Source: an uncultured bacterium | GTDB taxonomy: Bacteria; Planctomycetota; UBA1135; GCA-002686595 | Reading direction: 5' to 3' | NCBI GenBank assembly: GCA_937905825.1 | Contig: CALCXM010000083.1 | Location: 177,838 to 241,837, forward strand | Length of the DNA stretch: 64,000 nt | Shown: positions 26,303 to 34,770 of the stretch, one piece after another | Layout: each line of letters opens with the position of its first letter | Numbering within the stretch: position 1 is the stretch's first letter | The notes under the pieces: model-generated | Databases searched by the model: none | Told to the model about the DNA's origin: nothing | Seen by the model: only the letters and a program-made list of their open reading frames with translations | Translations under genes and position numbers: made by a program

Positions 26303-28660
26303 ATGTCTGAACCCAAGATGCCCAATCAGGAGAAACAGCCCAGGAGCCGCTCGTACGGCTCGTTTCTCCTGTTCCTCTCGATTCTGGTGGTGATCCTTTT
26401 CCTGGTTGGAAGGAACAGCTTCCCCGACCAGGCCGAATTCACCCAGGACGAGTACTTCCACAACCTGTACACCGGCAGGATCGAGCAGCAGGAGGTCAAG
26501 GGCGCCAACAAGGTGATCGGTCGCCTGTACAGCTCCGACCCGAGCCAGCAGCGGCGCTTCAGCGTGAGCTTCAGCGACGTGGCTGTGCTCCAGAAGGAGC
26601 TGCAGCAGCTCAAGGCGATCCCGAAGTACGAGCCCATCACGGAGGCGCGTTTCCGCAACGCGGTCAAGCAAGGCGACTACTCGCCCCTGATGCTGCGCCT
26701 GATCACGGAGCACAAGGCGCCGCCCACGGTCACCGGCGTCCCCGGGACCACCACGGTCGCCAAGAAACAGCGCGGCCCCGGCACTCAAATGTTTGTCGAG
26801 GTCTTGGCGAAGGGTGACAAGGAAGCGGCCACCTACAACTCCATCGAGAGCACTCCGATCCCACGTCCCGAGACCAGCGGTCCGATGTGGCTGGAGATCC
26901 AAGAGCCCGAGGACATGGGCAGATTGATCTCGGACATGCAAGTCCTCGGCGCGACCGTCGAGCGCAAGTACTTCGACACGACCAAGGGGCACGGAACGAC
27001 GTGGAGTGATGACAGCTCCATCTTCTCCACGTTCCTCATGTTCTACGCGCCGTTGATCCTGATCTTGATCTTCATCCTGTACGCCATGCGCCAAATGCGC
27101 GGTCAAGGCGGCGCCGGTGGAGTCATGAGCTTTGGCCGTTCGCGCGCCCAGCTGTACACGAAAGAGAACAACACCGCCGTCACCTTTAACGACGTCGAGG
27201 GCGCAGAAGAAGCCAAAGACGAAGTGCGCGAGGTGGTTGAGTTCCTGAAGAACCCCGGTCGCTTCACGCGCATCGGCGGACGCATCCCGCGCGGTATCCT
27301 GCTCGTGGGCCAGCCCGGCTGCGGCAAGACCCTGCTGGCGAAGGCCATCGCTGGTGAAGCGGAAGTTCCCTTCTTCTCGATCTCCGGTTCGGACTTTGTG
27401 GAGATGTTTGTGGGCGTCGGCGCGAGCCGCGTGCGGGACCTCTTCAAGCAAGCCCGCGAAAGCTCCCCGTGCATCATCTTCTTGGACGAGATCGACGCCG
27501 TCGGCCGTCGTCGCGGAAGCGGTATGGGCGGTGGACACGACGAACGGGAGCAGACCCTCAACGCGATTCTGGTGGAGATGGACGGCTTCGGCACGGACGA
27601 AGGCATCATCGTCATCGCCGCCACCAACCGCCCGGACGTGCTCGATCCGGCCCTGCTGCGCCCGGGTCGTTTCGACCGTGAAGTCACCATCGAATTGGCC
27701 GACGTCAAAGGTCGCGAGGCGATCCTCCAGGTTCACCTCAAGAACGTGAAGGCCCGCAAGGACATCGACACATTGGTCCTCGCGAAGTCCACCCCCGGTT
27801 ACTCCGGTGCGGACCTAGCGGCAACGGTCAACGAAGCAGCCATCATGGCTGTGCTCGCTGGCTGCGACGAAGTCGCCATGGAGCACCTGGAAGAAGCCCG
27901 CGACAAGGTTCGCTACGGACGTCAGAAGAAGTCCCGCCCGGTGGCCGACGAGGATCGCAAGATCACCGCCTACCACGAAGCCGGTCACGCTTTGGTCGCC
28001 TCCGAAATCGAATGCGTGGATCCCCCCCACAAGGTCACCATCGTGCCCCGCGGGCGCTCCCTCGGTTCGACGATGATGTTGCCCGAAAAGGAGAGCTACC
28101 ACATGCAGAAGCGTCGCATGGTGGGCCAGCTCGCTGTGCTTTTCGGTGGTCGCGCTGCGGAGGAAGCCTTCTGCGGCGACATCTCCGCCGGGGCCTCCGA
28201 CGACATCAAGCGCGCCACGGAACTGGCCCGGGCCATGATCACCGAGCTCGGCATGAGCGATGTGGTCGGACCGATCAACTACGCGGAACGCCAAGGCTCG
28301 GACTTCCTCGGAACCGAACTGATGTCGAGCCGCTGGCACTCCGAGCAGACCGCCCGCCAGATCGACGAAGAAGTTCAAAAGCTTCTGCGGGATGCCTACG
28401 AGACCGCGAGCCGTATCGTGCGCGATGGCGGCGAGAAGATCGAACGCCTGACCGAGGCCCTCTTGGTCTACGAGACCATCAACGTGACCGAGATCGTGGA
28501 CCTCTTCGCCGGCACCGCCGTGGAAGACCTGCGACCGGAACCTGAGCCCGAGCCCGAAGCGGTCCCCCAGGCCGCACCGGCGAGTCGCAAGGAAGCCAAG
28601 TCCGGTCCGGAGGACCTACCCGACAGTCTCCCCGGGGGCGCGACCCCCTCTCCTGCTTGA
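26303..28660 (+). CDS. ftsH: ATP-dependent zinc metalloprotease FtsH
   Basis: Membrane-anchored AAA+ protease that degrades misfolded membrane proteins and short-lived regulators. From the ATG at 26303 it has 785 residues; a GTG 17 codons upstream is less likely because a TAATAA element just before it could be the promoter -10. Two membrane helices flank the periplasmic domain (about 19-38 and 250-272). The AAA module has Walker A GQPGCGKT (336-343), Walker [12 protein letters not shown] and the [18 protein letters not shown] second region of homology. The protease site is HEAGH (H558) with a downstream Asp ligand in [10 protein letters not shown]. The tail is rich in Glu-Pro. It is followed by folP and glmM, an order also known from Escherichia coli. 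Confidence 0.95.
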   Translation: MSEPKMPNQEKQPRSRSYGSFLLFLSILVVILFLVGRNSFPDQAEFTQDEYFHNLYTGRIEQQEVKGANKVIGRLYSSDPSQQRRFSVSFSDVAVLQKELQQLKAIPKYEPITEARFRNAVKQGDYSPLMLRLITEHKAPPTVTGVPGTTTVAKKQRGPGTQMFVEVLAKGDKEAATYNSIESTPIPRPETSGPMWLEIQEPEDMGRLISDMQVLGATVERKYFDTTKGHGTTWSDDSSIFSTFLMFYAPLILILIFILYAMRQMRGQGGAGGVMSFGRSRAQLYTKENNTAVTFNDVEGAEEAKDEVREVVEFLKNPGRFTRIGGRIPRGILLVGQPGCGKTLLAKAIAGEAEVPFFSISGSDFVEMFVGVGASRVRDLFKQARESSPCIIFLDEIDAVGRRRGSGMGGGHDEREQTLNAILVEMDGFGTDEGIIVIAATNRPDVLDPALLRPGRFDREVTIELADVKGREAILQVHLKNVKARKDIDTLVLAKSTPGYSGADLAATVNEAAIMAVLAGCDEVAMEHLEEARDKVRYGRQKKSRPVADEDRKITAYHEAGHALVASEIECVDPPHKVTIVPRGRSLGSTMMLPEKESYHMQKRRMVGQLAVLFGGRAAEEAFCGDISAGASDDIKRATELARAMITELGMSDVVGPINYAERQGSDFLGTELMSSRWHSEQTARQIDEEVQKLLRDAYETASRIVRDGGEKIERLTEALLVYETINVTEIVDLFAGTAVEDLRPEPEPEPEAVPQAAPASRKEAKSGPEDLPDSLPGGATPSPA

Positions 28661-28674
28661 TCAAGTAGGCGAGC

Positions 28675-29931
28675 TTGAATAGGTCGACTCACCCACTCTT
28701 CGGGCGTCTGGCGCTTGCGCTGGGCGCCCGAATTCTTGGCCCCTACGGTGTGCTTCATGGCACGGACGGAGCGGATCAAGACAAGGGCTGGCTGCCCGCG
28801 CAGGACCTGACGCACTTTGTGATCCGGAGGGCTGGATTGGACGGAGCGGGTCGCGCAAGGCTGGAAGCGCTCGGCGCCGCCCTGCACCCCAATGGACCCG
28901 ATCACTGGCAATTCCTGCTGCCCCCGGAGTCCCTGGACGTCCCCACCGGAACACTCGAAGCCCTCCAGAGCCCCAGCACCGGAACAGAGTGCGAGGCGCT
29001 CCTCTTGCACCTAGCGGCCACCCGTCGAGCCATGCTCGCTCCCCCTGCGCCCGTCGAAATCATGGGGATTCTCAACGTCACCCCGGACTCCTTCTCCGAC
29101 GGCGGTCGGCACGGGGACCCGGCAGTCGCGATCGAAGCAGGCCTGCGCTTCCTCGAAGCCGGAGCAAAGTGGCTCGACATTGGCGGAGAGTCCACCCGCC
29201 CCGGAGCGCACGAAGTGCCCTTGGAACTGGAATGCGAGCGGGTGTTGCCGGTCATCGCGGGACTCGCCGCCCGGGGAGTCACGGGCCTTTCCGTAGACAC
29301 CCGCCACAGTGCCGTGGCCGAGCGCGCCCTCGACGCTGGTGCCACCATGGTCAATGACGTGGGCGCGGGCCTTGATGACCCGCGCATGCTGCAAGTGCTG
29401 GCGAAACACCCCTGCGAGTACGTGCTGATGCACCGCCAGGGAACCCCCAAATCCATGCAGGCAGCCCCGCGCTACGGCGATGTGCTGGATGAGGTCACCG
29501 GATTCCTGCGGGAACGGGTGGCCGCTTGCCTGGATGCGGGCATCGATGGCTCCCGATTGTGGGTGGATCCCGGAATTGGTTTTGGCAAGCGCCTAGAACA
29601 CAACCTGGATTTGCTGCGGCGCCTGGCAGAACTGCGCTGCTTGGGCCTGCCCATGCTCCTGGGACCCTCTCGCAAATCCTTTATCGCGCACGTCACGGGA
29701 GCCCAACGGGAGGCGGATTGGGCCCGACTGGAGGCTCGCGACAATCCCGCGGAACGAATTGGTGGTACATCTGCGGCAATCACCTTTTGCGTAGCGGGTG
29801 GTGCCAAGGTACTAAGGGTGCACGATGTGTCCGTCATGAGCGAAGCCTGCGCTGTGGCCAGTGCTATTCAGGCTCGTCCGCAGAGGACCGATACATTCCC
29901 TGGGTCTTTGCCTCCTTCCTCCCCGTGCTGA
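28675..29931 (+). CDS. folP: Dihydropteroate synthase
   Basis: Condenses p-aminobenzoate with 6-hydroxymethyl-dihydropterin pyrophosphate in folate synthesis. The TIM-barrel part starts near residue 125 with MGILNVTPDSFSDGG, then DIGGESTRPGA, DVGAGLDDP and DPGIGFGK, all diagnostic pterin and PABA binding loops; KSFI-type loop LGPSRKSFIA is also present. At 418 residues it is longer than the usual 270-290 because of an N-terminal extension of about 120 residues without a motif I can name; extended FolP proteins are known in several phyla. The start is a TTG 14 bases after the ftsH stop. Its stop overlaps the cdaA start by seven bases. Confidence 0.9.
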   Translation: MNRSTHPLFGRLALALGARILGPYGVLHGTDGADQDKGWLPAQDLTHFVIRRAGLDGAGRARLEALGAALHPNGPDHWQFLLPPESLDVPTGTLEALQSPSTGTECEALLLHLAATRRAMLAPPAPVEIMGILNVTPDSFSDGGRHGDPAVAIEAGLRFLEAGAKWLDIGGESTRPGAHEVPLELECERVLPVIAGLAARGVTGLSVDTRHSAVAERALDAGATMVNDVGAGLDDPRMLQVLAKHPCEYVLMHRQGTPKSMQAAPRYGDVLDEVTGFLRERVAACLDAGIDGSRLWVDPGIGFGKRLEHNLDLLRRLAELRCLGLPMLLGPSRKSFIAHVTGAQREADWARLEARDNPAERIGGTSAAITFCVAGGAKVLRVHDVSVMSEACAVASAIQARPQRTDTFPGSLPPSSPC

Positions 29932-31883
29932 ACGAACCTCTCTCCCTCACCCTCCAAATCGCGATCCTCGCCTCGGGGATCTACATGTGCCTGCGCTTCC
30001 TGCGCACGACCCGTGGTGGCGGTTTGTTGCGCGGTCTGCTGGTCGCCTTCCTGGTCGGCGTGATCGGTTTGTGGGGCATGTCCAAGTATTTGGAGCTCGA
30101 GGAACTCAACCACATCATCGAGGGCATCACGCCCTACGTGGCGGTGATCATCACGGTCATCTTCCAGCCCGAATTGCGGCGCGCCATGGCCCGTCTCGGC
30201 CAACACAACCGCTTGGCGCAGCTGCTTTCAAGCGGTCAAAAGGAAACGGTCTCGCGCGTGGCGAATGCAGCGGTGGCCATGGCCTCGAGGCGCCACGGCG
30301 CCTTGATCGCCTTTCAGCAAGACACACCCCTGGTGGCTTGGACCGCCAACGCGGAGCACATCGACGCGGAAGTCAGCGCGACCCTCTTGGAGAGCATCTT
30401 CCATCCGGGCGCGACCTTGCACGACGGCGGCGTCGTGATCGAAGGCGACCGGGTCGTGGCCGCGGCGTGCCTCTTCCCGCTCACGGAAAACATTCAACTC
30501 AGCAAGTCTACGGGCACCCGTCACCGGGCCGCGCTTGGGCTAACGGAAGAGTCCGACGCAGTCACCCTGACCGTTTCCGAGGAGACCGGGCAGATCTCCA
30601 TCGCGCGCCAAGGGTTCATGAGCCGCGACATCCAACCGGCGGACCTCGACCAATACTTGCGGGACGCCCTCGGCATCCTTTCTGCCGAGGAAAGTCAGAG
30701 CCAGAGCACGCCGCTCTGGAGCAAGGTCTTGGCCAGCTTGAAGAGCCTCTTCATGGAGGATCCCCTGCGCAAGGTGGGCAGCTTGGCCATCGCCATGGGC
30801 ATGATCTACCTGGCTCACCAGGACATCGTGCAAACCAAGACCTTCACCCTGCAAGTGATCGAGGCCAAGCCCGGGACGGAGATTAGCTCCAGCACTGGTC
30901 TGCTGCAGGTGCGCTTGCCCGAAGGTAGCTACCACTTGTTTTCCCCGGCCAACCGTTCGCAGATCGACATCGCTGTCTCCGGAACCCAAGCACAGCTGGA
31001 TCGGCTCTCCGGCCTTCCCGGTGGCATCCTCAACGTTCCCCTGGACGTGCCCGAGGGATCCTCGGAGCTCGAGATATCGGACATCACTTGGATGCAGGGC
31101 TCGGCCGGACTGGAATTCGAGTGGGCTGGCTCGAAAGTTCCGCGCTTGGAAGTTCAACGCTACGCCCGACACTCGATCACCCTCGCCCCCACTCACGTGC
31201 AGGTGGTTCTCGATGACATCGACCCACACTTCGAAGCCTTTGTGAGCTCCATTGAGTTCGGGCAAGACAACGTTGAGATCGAAGGCCCCAAAGAAGCCAT
31301 CGACGCCATCATCGATGGCAGCCTAAGCTTCGCCCTGGAAGAAATCCGCGTCAACTCGGGGGACAAGAGCGCGCGTCGCGAACAGCTGCGCCTGGCCTCG
31401 CACCTCGCCGCAAAAGACATCCGCTTCCTCGGTGCGGACACGATCCTGATCACCCTGCCGATCAAGCCCGCCCCGCGCCAGCTGCCCGAGTTGGAGCTCG
31501 ACATCGTCGTGGTCAACTTGCGGCCGGAAGCCTCAGGAACAGAGTCCGCTGCAGCGCTGGCCGCCAACTTCGTGGTCGAGCAAGCTGCGCAAAAGGCGCG
31601 CTTCTCCTTGACCTGTTCGGGACTCTTCGACTCGGCCCCCGGCACAACTGCTTTTGATCAGACTCAGTTGCGAATTCAGCGCTACGCCCGCGAGCAGCTC
31701 CAAGTCTACGTGGACGTTTCGGGCATGGGCGCGGAAGGCGGGGTCACCGAAGTGCGCTGGGACTTCCCGAGTGACTGGCGCGAAACCCTCTTTCCTGGCC
31801 GAGGTCAGGAATTCGCGGATTCATCGACCCTCGAGCTCCAACTCCTCAGCGAAACCAAGGTCTTGCTCCGGCCCAAGTCGTAA
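29925..31883 (+). CDS. Fused diadenylate cyclase CdaA and CdaR/YbbR-like regulator
   Basis: A 652-residue membrane protein from the GTG at 29925 (the open frame runs further back, but inside folP). Three membrane helices in the first 80 residues lead into a DisA_N-type cyclase domain with HDGG (D167-G169, usually DGA) and RHR (199-201), followed by EETGQISIARQG, so it should make c-di-AMP from two ATP. After about residue 280 comes DPLRKVGSLAIAMGMIYLA, the same kind of single helix that opens CdaR, then YbbR-like beta repeats (for example VEIEGPKEAIDAI near 450). In Firmicutes cdaA, cdaR and glmM are separate neighbouring genes; here the first two are one chain and glmM follows 9 bases later. 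Confidence 0.85.
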   Translation: MLNEPLSLTLQIAILASGIYMCLRFLRTTRGGGLLRGLLVAFLVGVIGLWGMSKYLELEELNHIIEGITPYVAVIITVIFQPELRRAMARLGQHNRLAQLLSSGQKETVSRVANAAVAMASRRHGALIAFQQDTPLVAWTANAEHIDAEVSATLLESIFHPGATLHDGGVVIEGDRVVAAACLFPLTENIQLSKSTGTRHRAALGLTEESDAVTLTVSEETGQISIARQGFMSRDIQPADLDQYLRDALGILSAEESQSQSTPLWSKVLASLKSLFMEDPLRKVGSLAIAMGMIYLAHQDIVQTKTFTLQVIEAKPGTEISSSTGLLQVRLPEGSYHLFSPANRSQIDIAVSGTQAQLDRLSGLPGGILNVPLDVPEGSSELEISDITWMQGSAGLEFEWAGSKVPRLEVQRYARHSITLAPTHVQVVLDDIDPHFEAFVSSIEFGQDNVEIEGPKEAIDAIIDGSLSFALEEIRVNSGDKSARREQLRLASHLAAKDIRFLGADTILITLPIKPAPRQLPELELDIVVVNLRPEASGTESAAALAANFVVEQAAQKARFSLTCSGLFDSAPGTTAFDQTQLRIQRYAREQLQVYVDVSGMGAEGGVTEVRWDFPSDWRETLFPGRGQEFADSSTLELQLLSETKVLLRPKS

Positions 31884-31892
31884 ACTCCCCCC

Positions 31893-33272
31893 ATGGGATC
31901 GACACGCATATTTGGTACCGACGGAATTCGCGGGAAAGCGGGTACGGGTTGGCTTTCGGAAGAGCGCGTTTCTGCGCTCGGGCGCGCGGTGGGAACCACC
32001 CACCTCGGCCACGCGCAGACGCCGGATGGCTACGAACGGCCCCAGGCGCTGCTGGGCCACGACGGACGAGAATCTGGCCCTGTTTTGCAGAGCGCACTCG
32101 CTCGCGGTTTGGTCGCCGCGGGTTGGGACGTGGTCAGCGCAGGATTGATCTCTAGCCCAGGCTTGGCCTTGCTCACGCGCAGCATGCACTTCAGCCTGGG
32201 ACTAATGCTCAGCGCCTCCCACAACCCGGCGCAAGACAATGGCATCAAAGTCTTCTCGGGCGTGGGTGGCAAGCTCTCGGACGAAGAGGAACTGGCCATC
32301 GAAGCGCTGTTGCGTGCGGAGCTCGAGCCCGCCACAACCCCGGTGGACGTGCGCGTGGACCCCCAACTCGAAGAGAACTATCGTCAGTACTTGATCGGCC
32401 ACGCAGCCAAGGGCTTGGACCTCTCGGGCCTGCGCTTGATCATCGATTGCGCCAACGGCTCCGGCAGCCACTACGCGCCGCTTGTACTAGAGAGCCTGGG
32501 CGCCAGCGTGCACGCCATGTACGCGAGCCCCGATGGCAAGAACATCAACGCGGGCTGCGGCTCCACGCACCCGGAGAACTTGCAGGAAGAAGTCGTGCGC
32601 CGCAACGCCCACGCGGGCATCGCACTCGACGGGGACGCGGACCGCTGCATGCTCGTGGACGAAAAGGGTGTGCTGATCCACGGGGACGGTATCCTGACCA
32701 TGATCGCCCGGGACGCCATGCAAACTGGCCGTTGGGAAACCCCGCGTCTGGTGGCCACGGTCATGAGCAACCGCGGACTGCACAAGGCCCTGGATGAAGT
32801 CGGCGTGAGCGTTCAAGAGTGCGGGGTGGGAGACCGCTCCGTGGTCGAAGCCCTGCGCAAGGACAAGTTGCCCGTGGGCGGCGAGCAATCCGGACACATC
32901 ATCTTTGGCGATGACATTCACTACATCGGCGATGGGTTGTACACCGCCTTGCGTGTGCTAGCGGTGCTGCAGCGGGCGCAAAAGCCCCTCTCTGAATTGG
33001 CAGCTCCCTACCAGCCCTACCCGCAGGTCCTTTTGAACATGCCCGTGGACTCCAAACCGGCCTTGGATGGCTTGCCCCAAGTTTTGGCCCTGGTCAAGGT
33101 CGTCGAGAAGGAGCTGGCCGGGGAAGGTCGCGTCCTCTTGCGCTACTCCGGCACGGAATCCCTGGCGCGCGTCATGGTCGAAGGACCGCACGAAGCGATC
33201 ATCCATGAGCAGGCCCAACGCATCGCGGACTGCCTCAAGGCCGAGATCGCGGCACTCGGCAGCCAGGCCTAG
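31893..33272 (+). CDS. glmM: Phosphoglucosamine mutase
   Basis: Interconverts glucosamine-6-phosphate and glucosamine-1-phosphate on the way to UDP-GlcNAc, the precursor for peptidoglycan and LPS. The 459 residues show the N-terminal RIFGTDGIRG, the phosphoserine loop MLSASHNPAQDNG (active serine S109), the magnesium loop DGDADRC and the C-terminal phosphate-binding RYSGTE. It follows the cdaA-cdaR fusion by 9 bases, matching the conserved link between c-di-AMP synthesis and GlmM known in Firmicutes, where CdaA and GlmM physically interact. That interaction is possible here but untested. Confidence 0.93.
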   Translation: MGSTRIFGTDGIRGKAGTGWLSEERVSALGRAVGTTHLGHAQTPDGYERPQALLGHDGRESGPVLQSALARGLVAAGWDVVSAGLISSPGLALLTRSMHFSLGLMLSASHNPAQDNGIKVFSGVGGKLSDEEELAIEALLRAELEPATTPVDVRVDPQLEENYRQYLIGHAAKGLDLSGLRLIIDCANGSGSHYAPLVLESLGASVHAMYASPDGKNINAGCGSTHPENLQEEVVRRNAHAGIALDGDADRCMLVDEKGVLIHGDGILTMIARDAMQTGRWETPRLVATVMSNRGLHKALDEVGVSVQECGVGDRSVVEALRKDKLPVGGEQSGHIIFGDDIHYIGDGLYTALRVLAVLQRAQKPLSELAAPYQPYPQVLLNMPVDSKPALDGLPQVLALVKVVEKELAGEGRVLLRYSGTESLARVMVEGPHEAIIHEQAQRIADCLKAEIAALGSQA

Positions 33273-33293
33273 GCCTGAGGAACTCCCGCGCCC

Positions 33294-33959
33294 ATGTTGA
33301 CCATCGCCCTCGAGACCAGCCATCGCGCGGCTTCCGTGGCCATTCTCTTCAATGCTGAACTGACCGAGTTTCAACTCGATCCCCTGCGAGCCCACGCCAG
33401 CGATTGCCTGGCCTGGATCTCCGACTGGTTCGCGGAGCAAGGACTCGCACCCCAAAGCATCGACCACGTGATCGTCGGCAGTGGTCCGGGGTCCTACACC
33501 GGACTGCGCATCGGAATCGCCACGGCCATCGGCCTAGCCCGCGGAGCAACGGCCCAGGCCTTCGCCGTTCCATCGGGGGAAGCCCTCTGTTGGCGCGAAC
33601 TGGAAGAGGGTCAAGAAGCCATCTACCTCTTGGACGCGCGCCAAGACGAACTGTACTTCGCCCACTATGCCCGCAACGCTCTGGATGTGGAGGTCCATCG
33701 CGAGGCCTGCGTCTTGCGCACAGCGGAACTTGCGGGAGCCTTGCCCAAGGGCCTGACAATCTTCGGTGATCGCAAAGCGCTGGAACTCGGAGGCATGGGT
33801 CCCGAGACCCTCGCGCTTCACCGGGATGTGCCCCCACCGAATGCGGGTGCCGTGCTTAGGCTCGGACTGCAGCGCCTAGAACAGGACGGTCCGCATGCCT
33901 TGCAGGATATCGAGCCCCTGTACCTGCGCCCCTTCGCCGCGAAGGTTCGTCGGCGTTAG
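33294..33959 (+). CDS. tsaB: tRNA threonylcarbamoyladenosine biosynthesis protein TsaB
   Basis: Partner of TsaD in forming t6A at position 37 of ANN-decoding tRNAs. A 221-residue ASKHA-fold protein with the family start MLTIALETSHRAASVAI and the strongly conserved GSGPGSYTGLRIGIATAIGL near residues 62-81. The C-terminal part is weakly conserved as usual. It is the last gene of the ftsH-folP-cdaAR-glmM run, 21 bases after glmM, and is followed by a strong hairpin. TsaD and TsaE are not in the window. Confidence 0.9.
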   Translation: MLTIALETSHRAASVAILFNAELTEFQLDPLRAHASDCLAWISDWFAEQGLAPQSIDHVIVGSGPGSYTGLRIGIATAIGLARGATAQAFAVPSGEALCWRELEEGQEAIYLLDARQDELYFAHYARNALDVEVHREACVLRTAELAGALPKGLTIFGDRKALELGGMGPETLALHRDVPPPNAGAVLRLGLQRLEQDGPHALQDIEPLYLRPFAAKVRRR

Positions 33960-34065
33960 GAGTCCTGCTGGGCCTCAAGGTTCCTTCAACGCGGATCACA
34001 GAGTTCCGTCTTCGTGCTCCAAACGCCAAATGGCCCCAACGGCCACGCCTCCCCGCCTACGAAGA

Positions 34066-34100
34066 AAGCCGGCCGAACGAGCGAATCGTCCGGCCGGCTT
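34066..34100. terminator. Bidirectional terminator hairpin after tsaB and the histone gene
   Basis: A perfect 10-bp arm pair (AAGCCGGCCG / CGGCCGGCTT), extended inside by a second 4-bp stem. It lies between the convergent tsaB and histone-like genes. On the plus strand it is followed by GATTGTCTATTG and on the minus strand by TCTTCG, both moderately T-rich. Confidence 0.65.
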
Positions 34101-34228
34101 GATTGTCTATTGCTGACGCCAGCTGTTGAAGGCACGGCCTTTAGAAGGCGACGCCGACTGCCGACGCGAGGCCGACTTCAGATGCACGTCCTCCTCAAGC
34201 GCAAGCGCCCAGAGGACTCGCAGCGGTC

Positions 34229-34480
34229 CTACAGATCGTAGGGACGCAGCGTACGGCGGTTGTTGTCAGCGGCGCGTTGCTCAGCGGTAGCGATCAGGCC
34301 ACGGACGGCAGCGTCGAGGGCGAGGTAGAAGTCGCCGGAGACATTGATACCAGCGGCGGCCTTGGTGCGGCTCTTGCTGATGATCAGTTCAACGGGCTTC
34401 TTCTTGCCAGCCTTTTTCTTGCCAACCTTCTTGGTTGCCTTCTTGGACGCTTTTTTGCGCGATGCTTTTTTCTTAGCCAT
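34229..34480 (-). CDS. Small histone-fold protein with H1-like lysine-rich tail
   Basis: An 83-residue very basic protein. Residues 2-29 are a Lys/Ala tail of KKASKKATKK type as in histone H1-like proteins. Residues 30-83 match the archaeal/bacterial histone fold: a short helix (ELIISKSRTKAAA), the turn G-x-NVSGDF (44-51), a long helix LALDAAVRGLIATAEQRA (53-70), then the loop NNRRTLRPYDL (73-83). The R75-x-T77 pair and the terminal R-P-x-D-L correspond to the GRKTxxxEDI segment of archaeal histones. The third short helix is missing, as in shortened bacterial histones. The frame is open upstream, but ATG 34480 begins the recognisable protein and a promoter precedes it. It probably binds and compacts DNA; dimerisation is expected from the fold. 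Confidence 0.75.
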   Translation of the reverse strand: MAKKKASRKKASKKATKKVGKKKAGKKKPVELIISKSRTKAAAGINVSGDFYLALDAAVRGLIATAEQRAADNNRRTLRPYDL

Positions 34481-34559
34481 GTTGTGTTTGTGATTGCCCT
34501 TGCGGGTTGTCCTTCTCGAGGGATTCATCGAAACCGACGAGATCCGGTACGCAAGAGAG

Positions 34560-34588
34560 AGATTGGGATACCGACATGGGCGTGTCAA
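34560..34588 (-). promoter_or_regulatory. Predicted sigma-70-type promoter of the histone gene
   Basis: On the minus strand a consensus TTGACA (34588-34583) is followed after 17 bases by CAATCT (34565-34560), a weak -10. It would give a 5' leader of about 70 bases. The perfect -35 fits high expression of a chromatin protein; the start site is not proven. Confidence 0.45.
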
Positions 34589-34710
34589 GAAACAGATCGC
34601 CTTGAAACCATGGTTTTCTGCACGAAATCGAAAGTCTCTAGATTTGCGCTCGGGCATGTTCCCGACCCCACATGGGGAACTTTGCAACACTCGCTAGGAG
34701 TTTCCGATCG

Positions 34711-34733
34711 CCATGCAAGGTGTGCTTGCATGG
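34711..34733. promoter_or_regulatory. Perfect inverted repeat upstream of alr
   Basis: CCATGCAAG-GTGTG-CTTGCATGG, a 9-bp dyad with a 5-base centre, ends 37 bases before the alr start. It may be an operator for a dimeric regulator or an mRNA hairpin; nothing in the window identifies a regulator. Confidence 0.45.
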
Positions 34734-34770
34734 GATGGATCACCCGCCCATCAAGGAGTAGGCTTTCGAG

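Noticed and set aside
34481..34690. 70-codon upstream extension of the histone frame
   Set aside because: It contains the promoter candidate and non-basic, non-repetitive sequence unlike the tail; the ATG at 34480 starts the recognisable protein.
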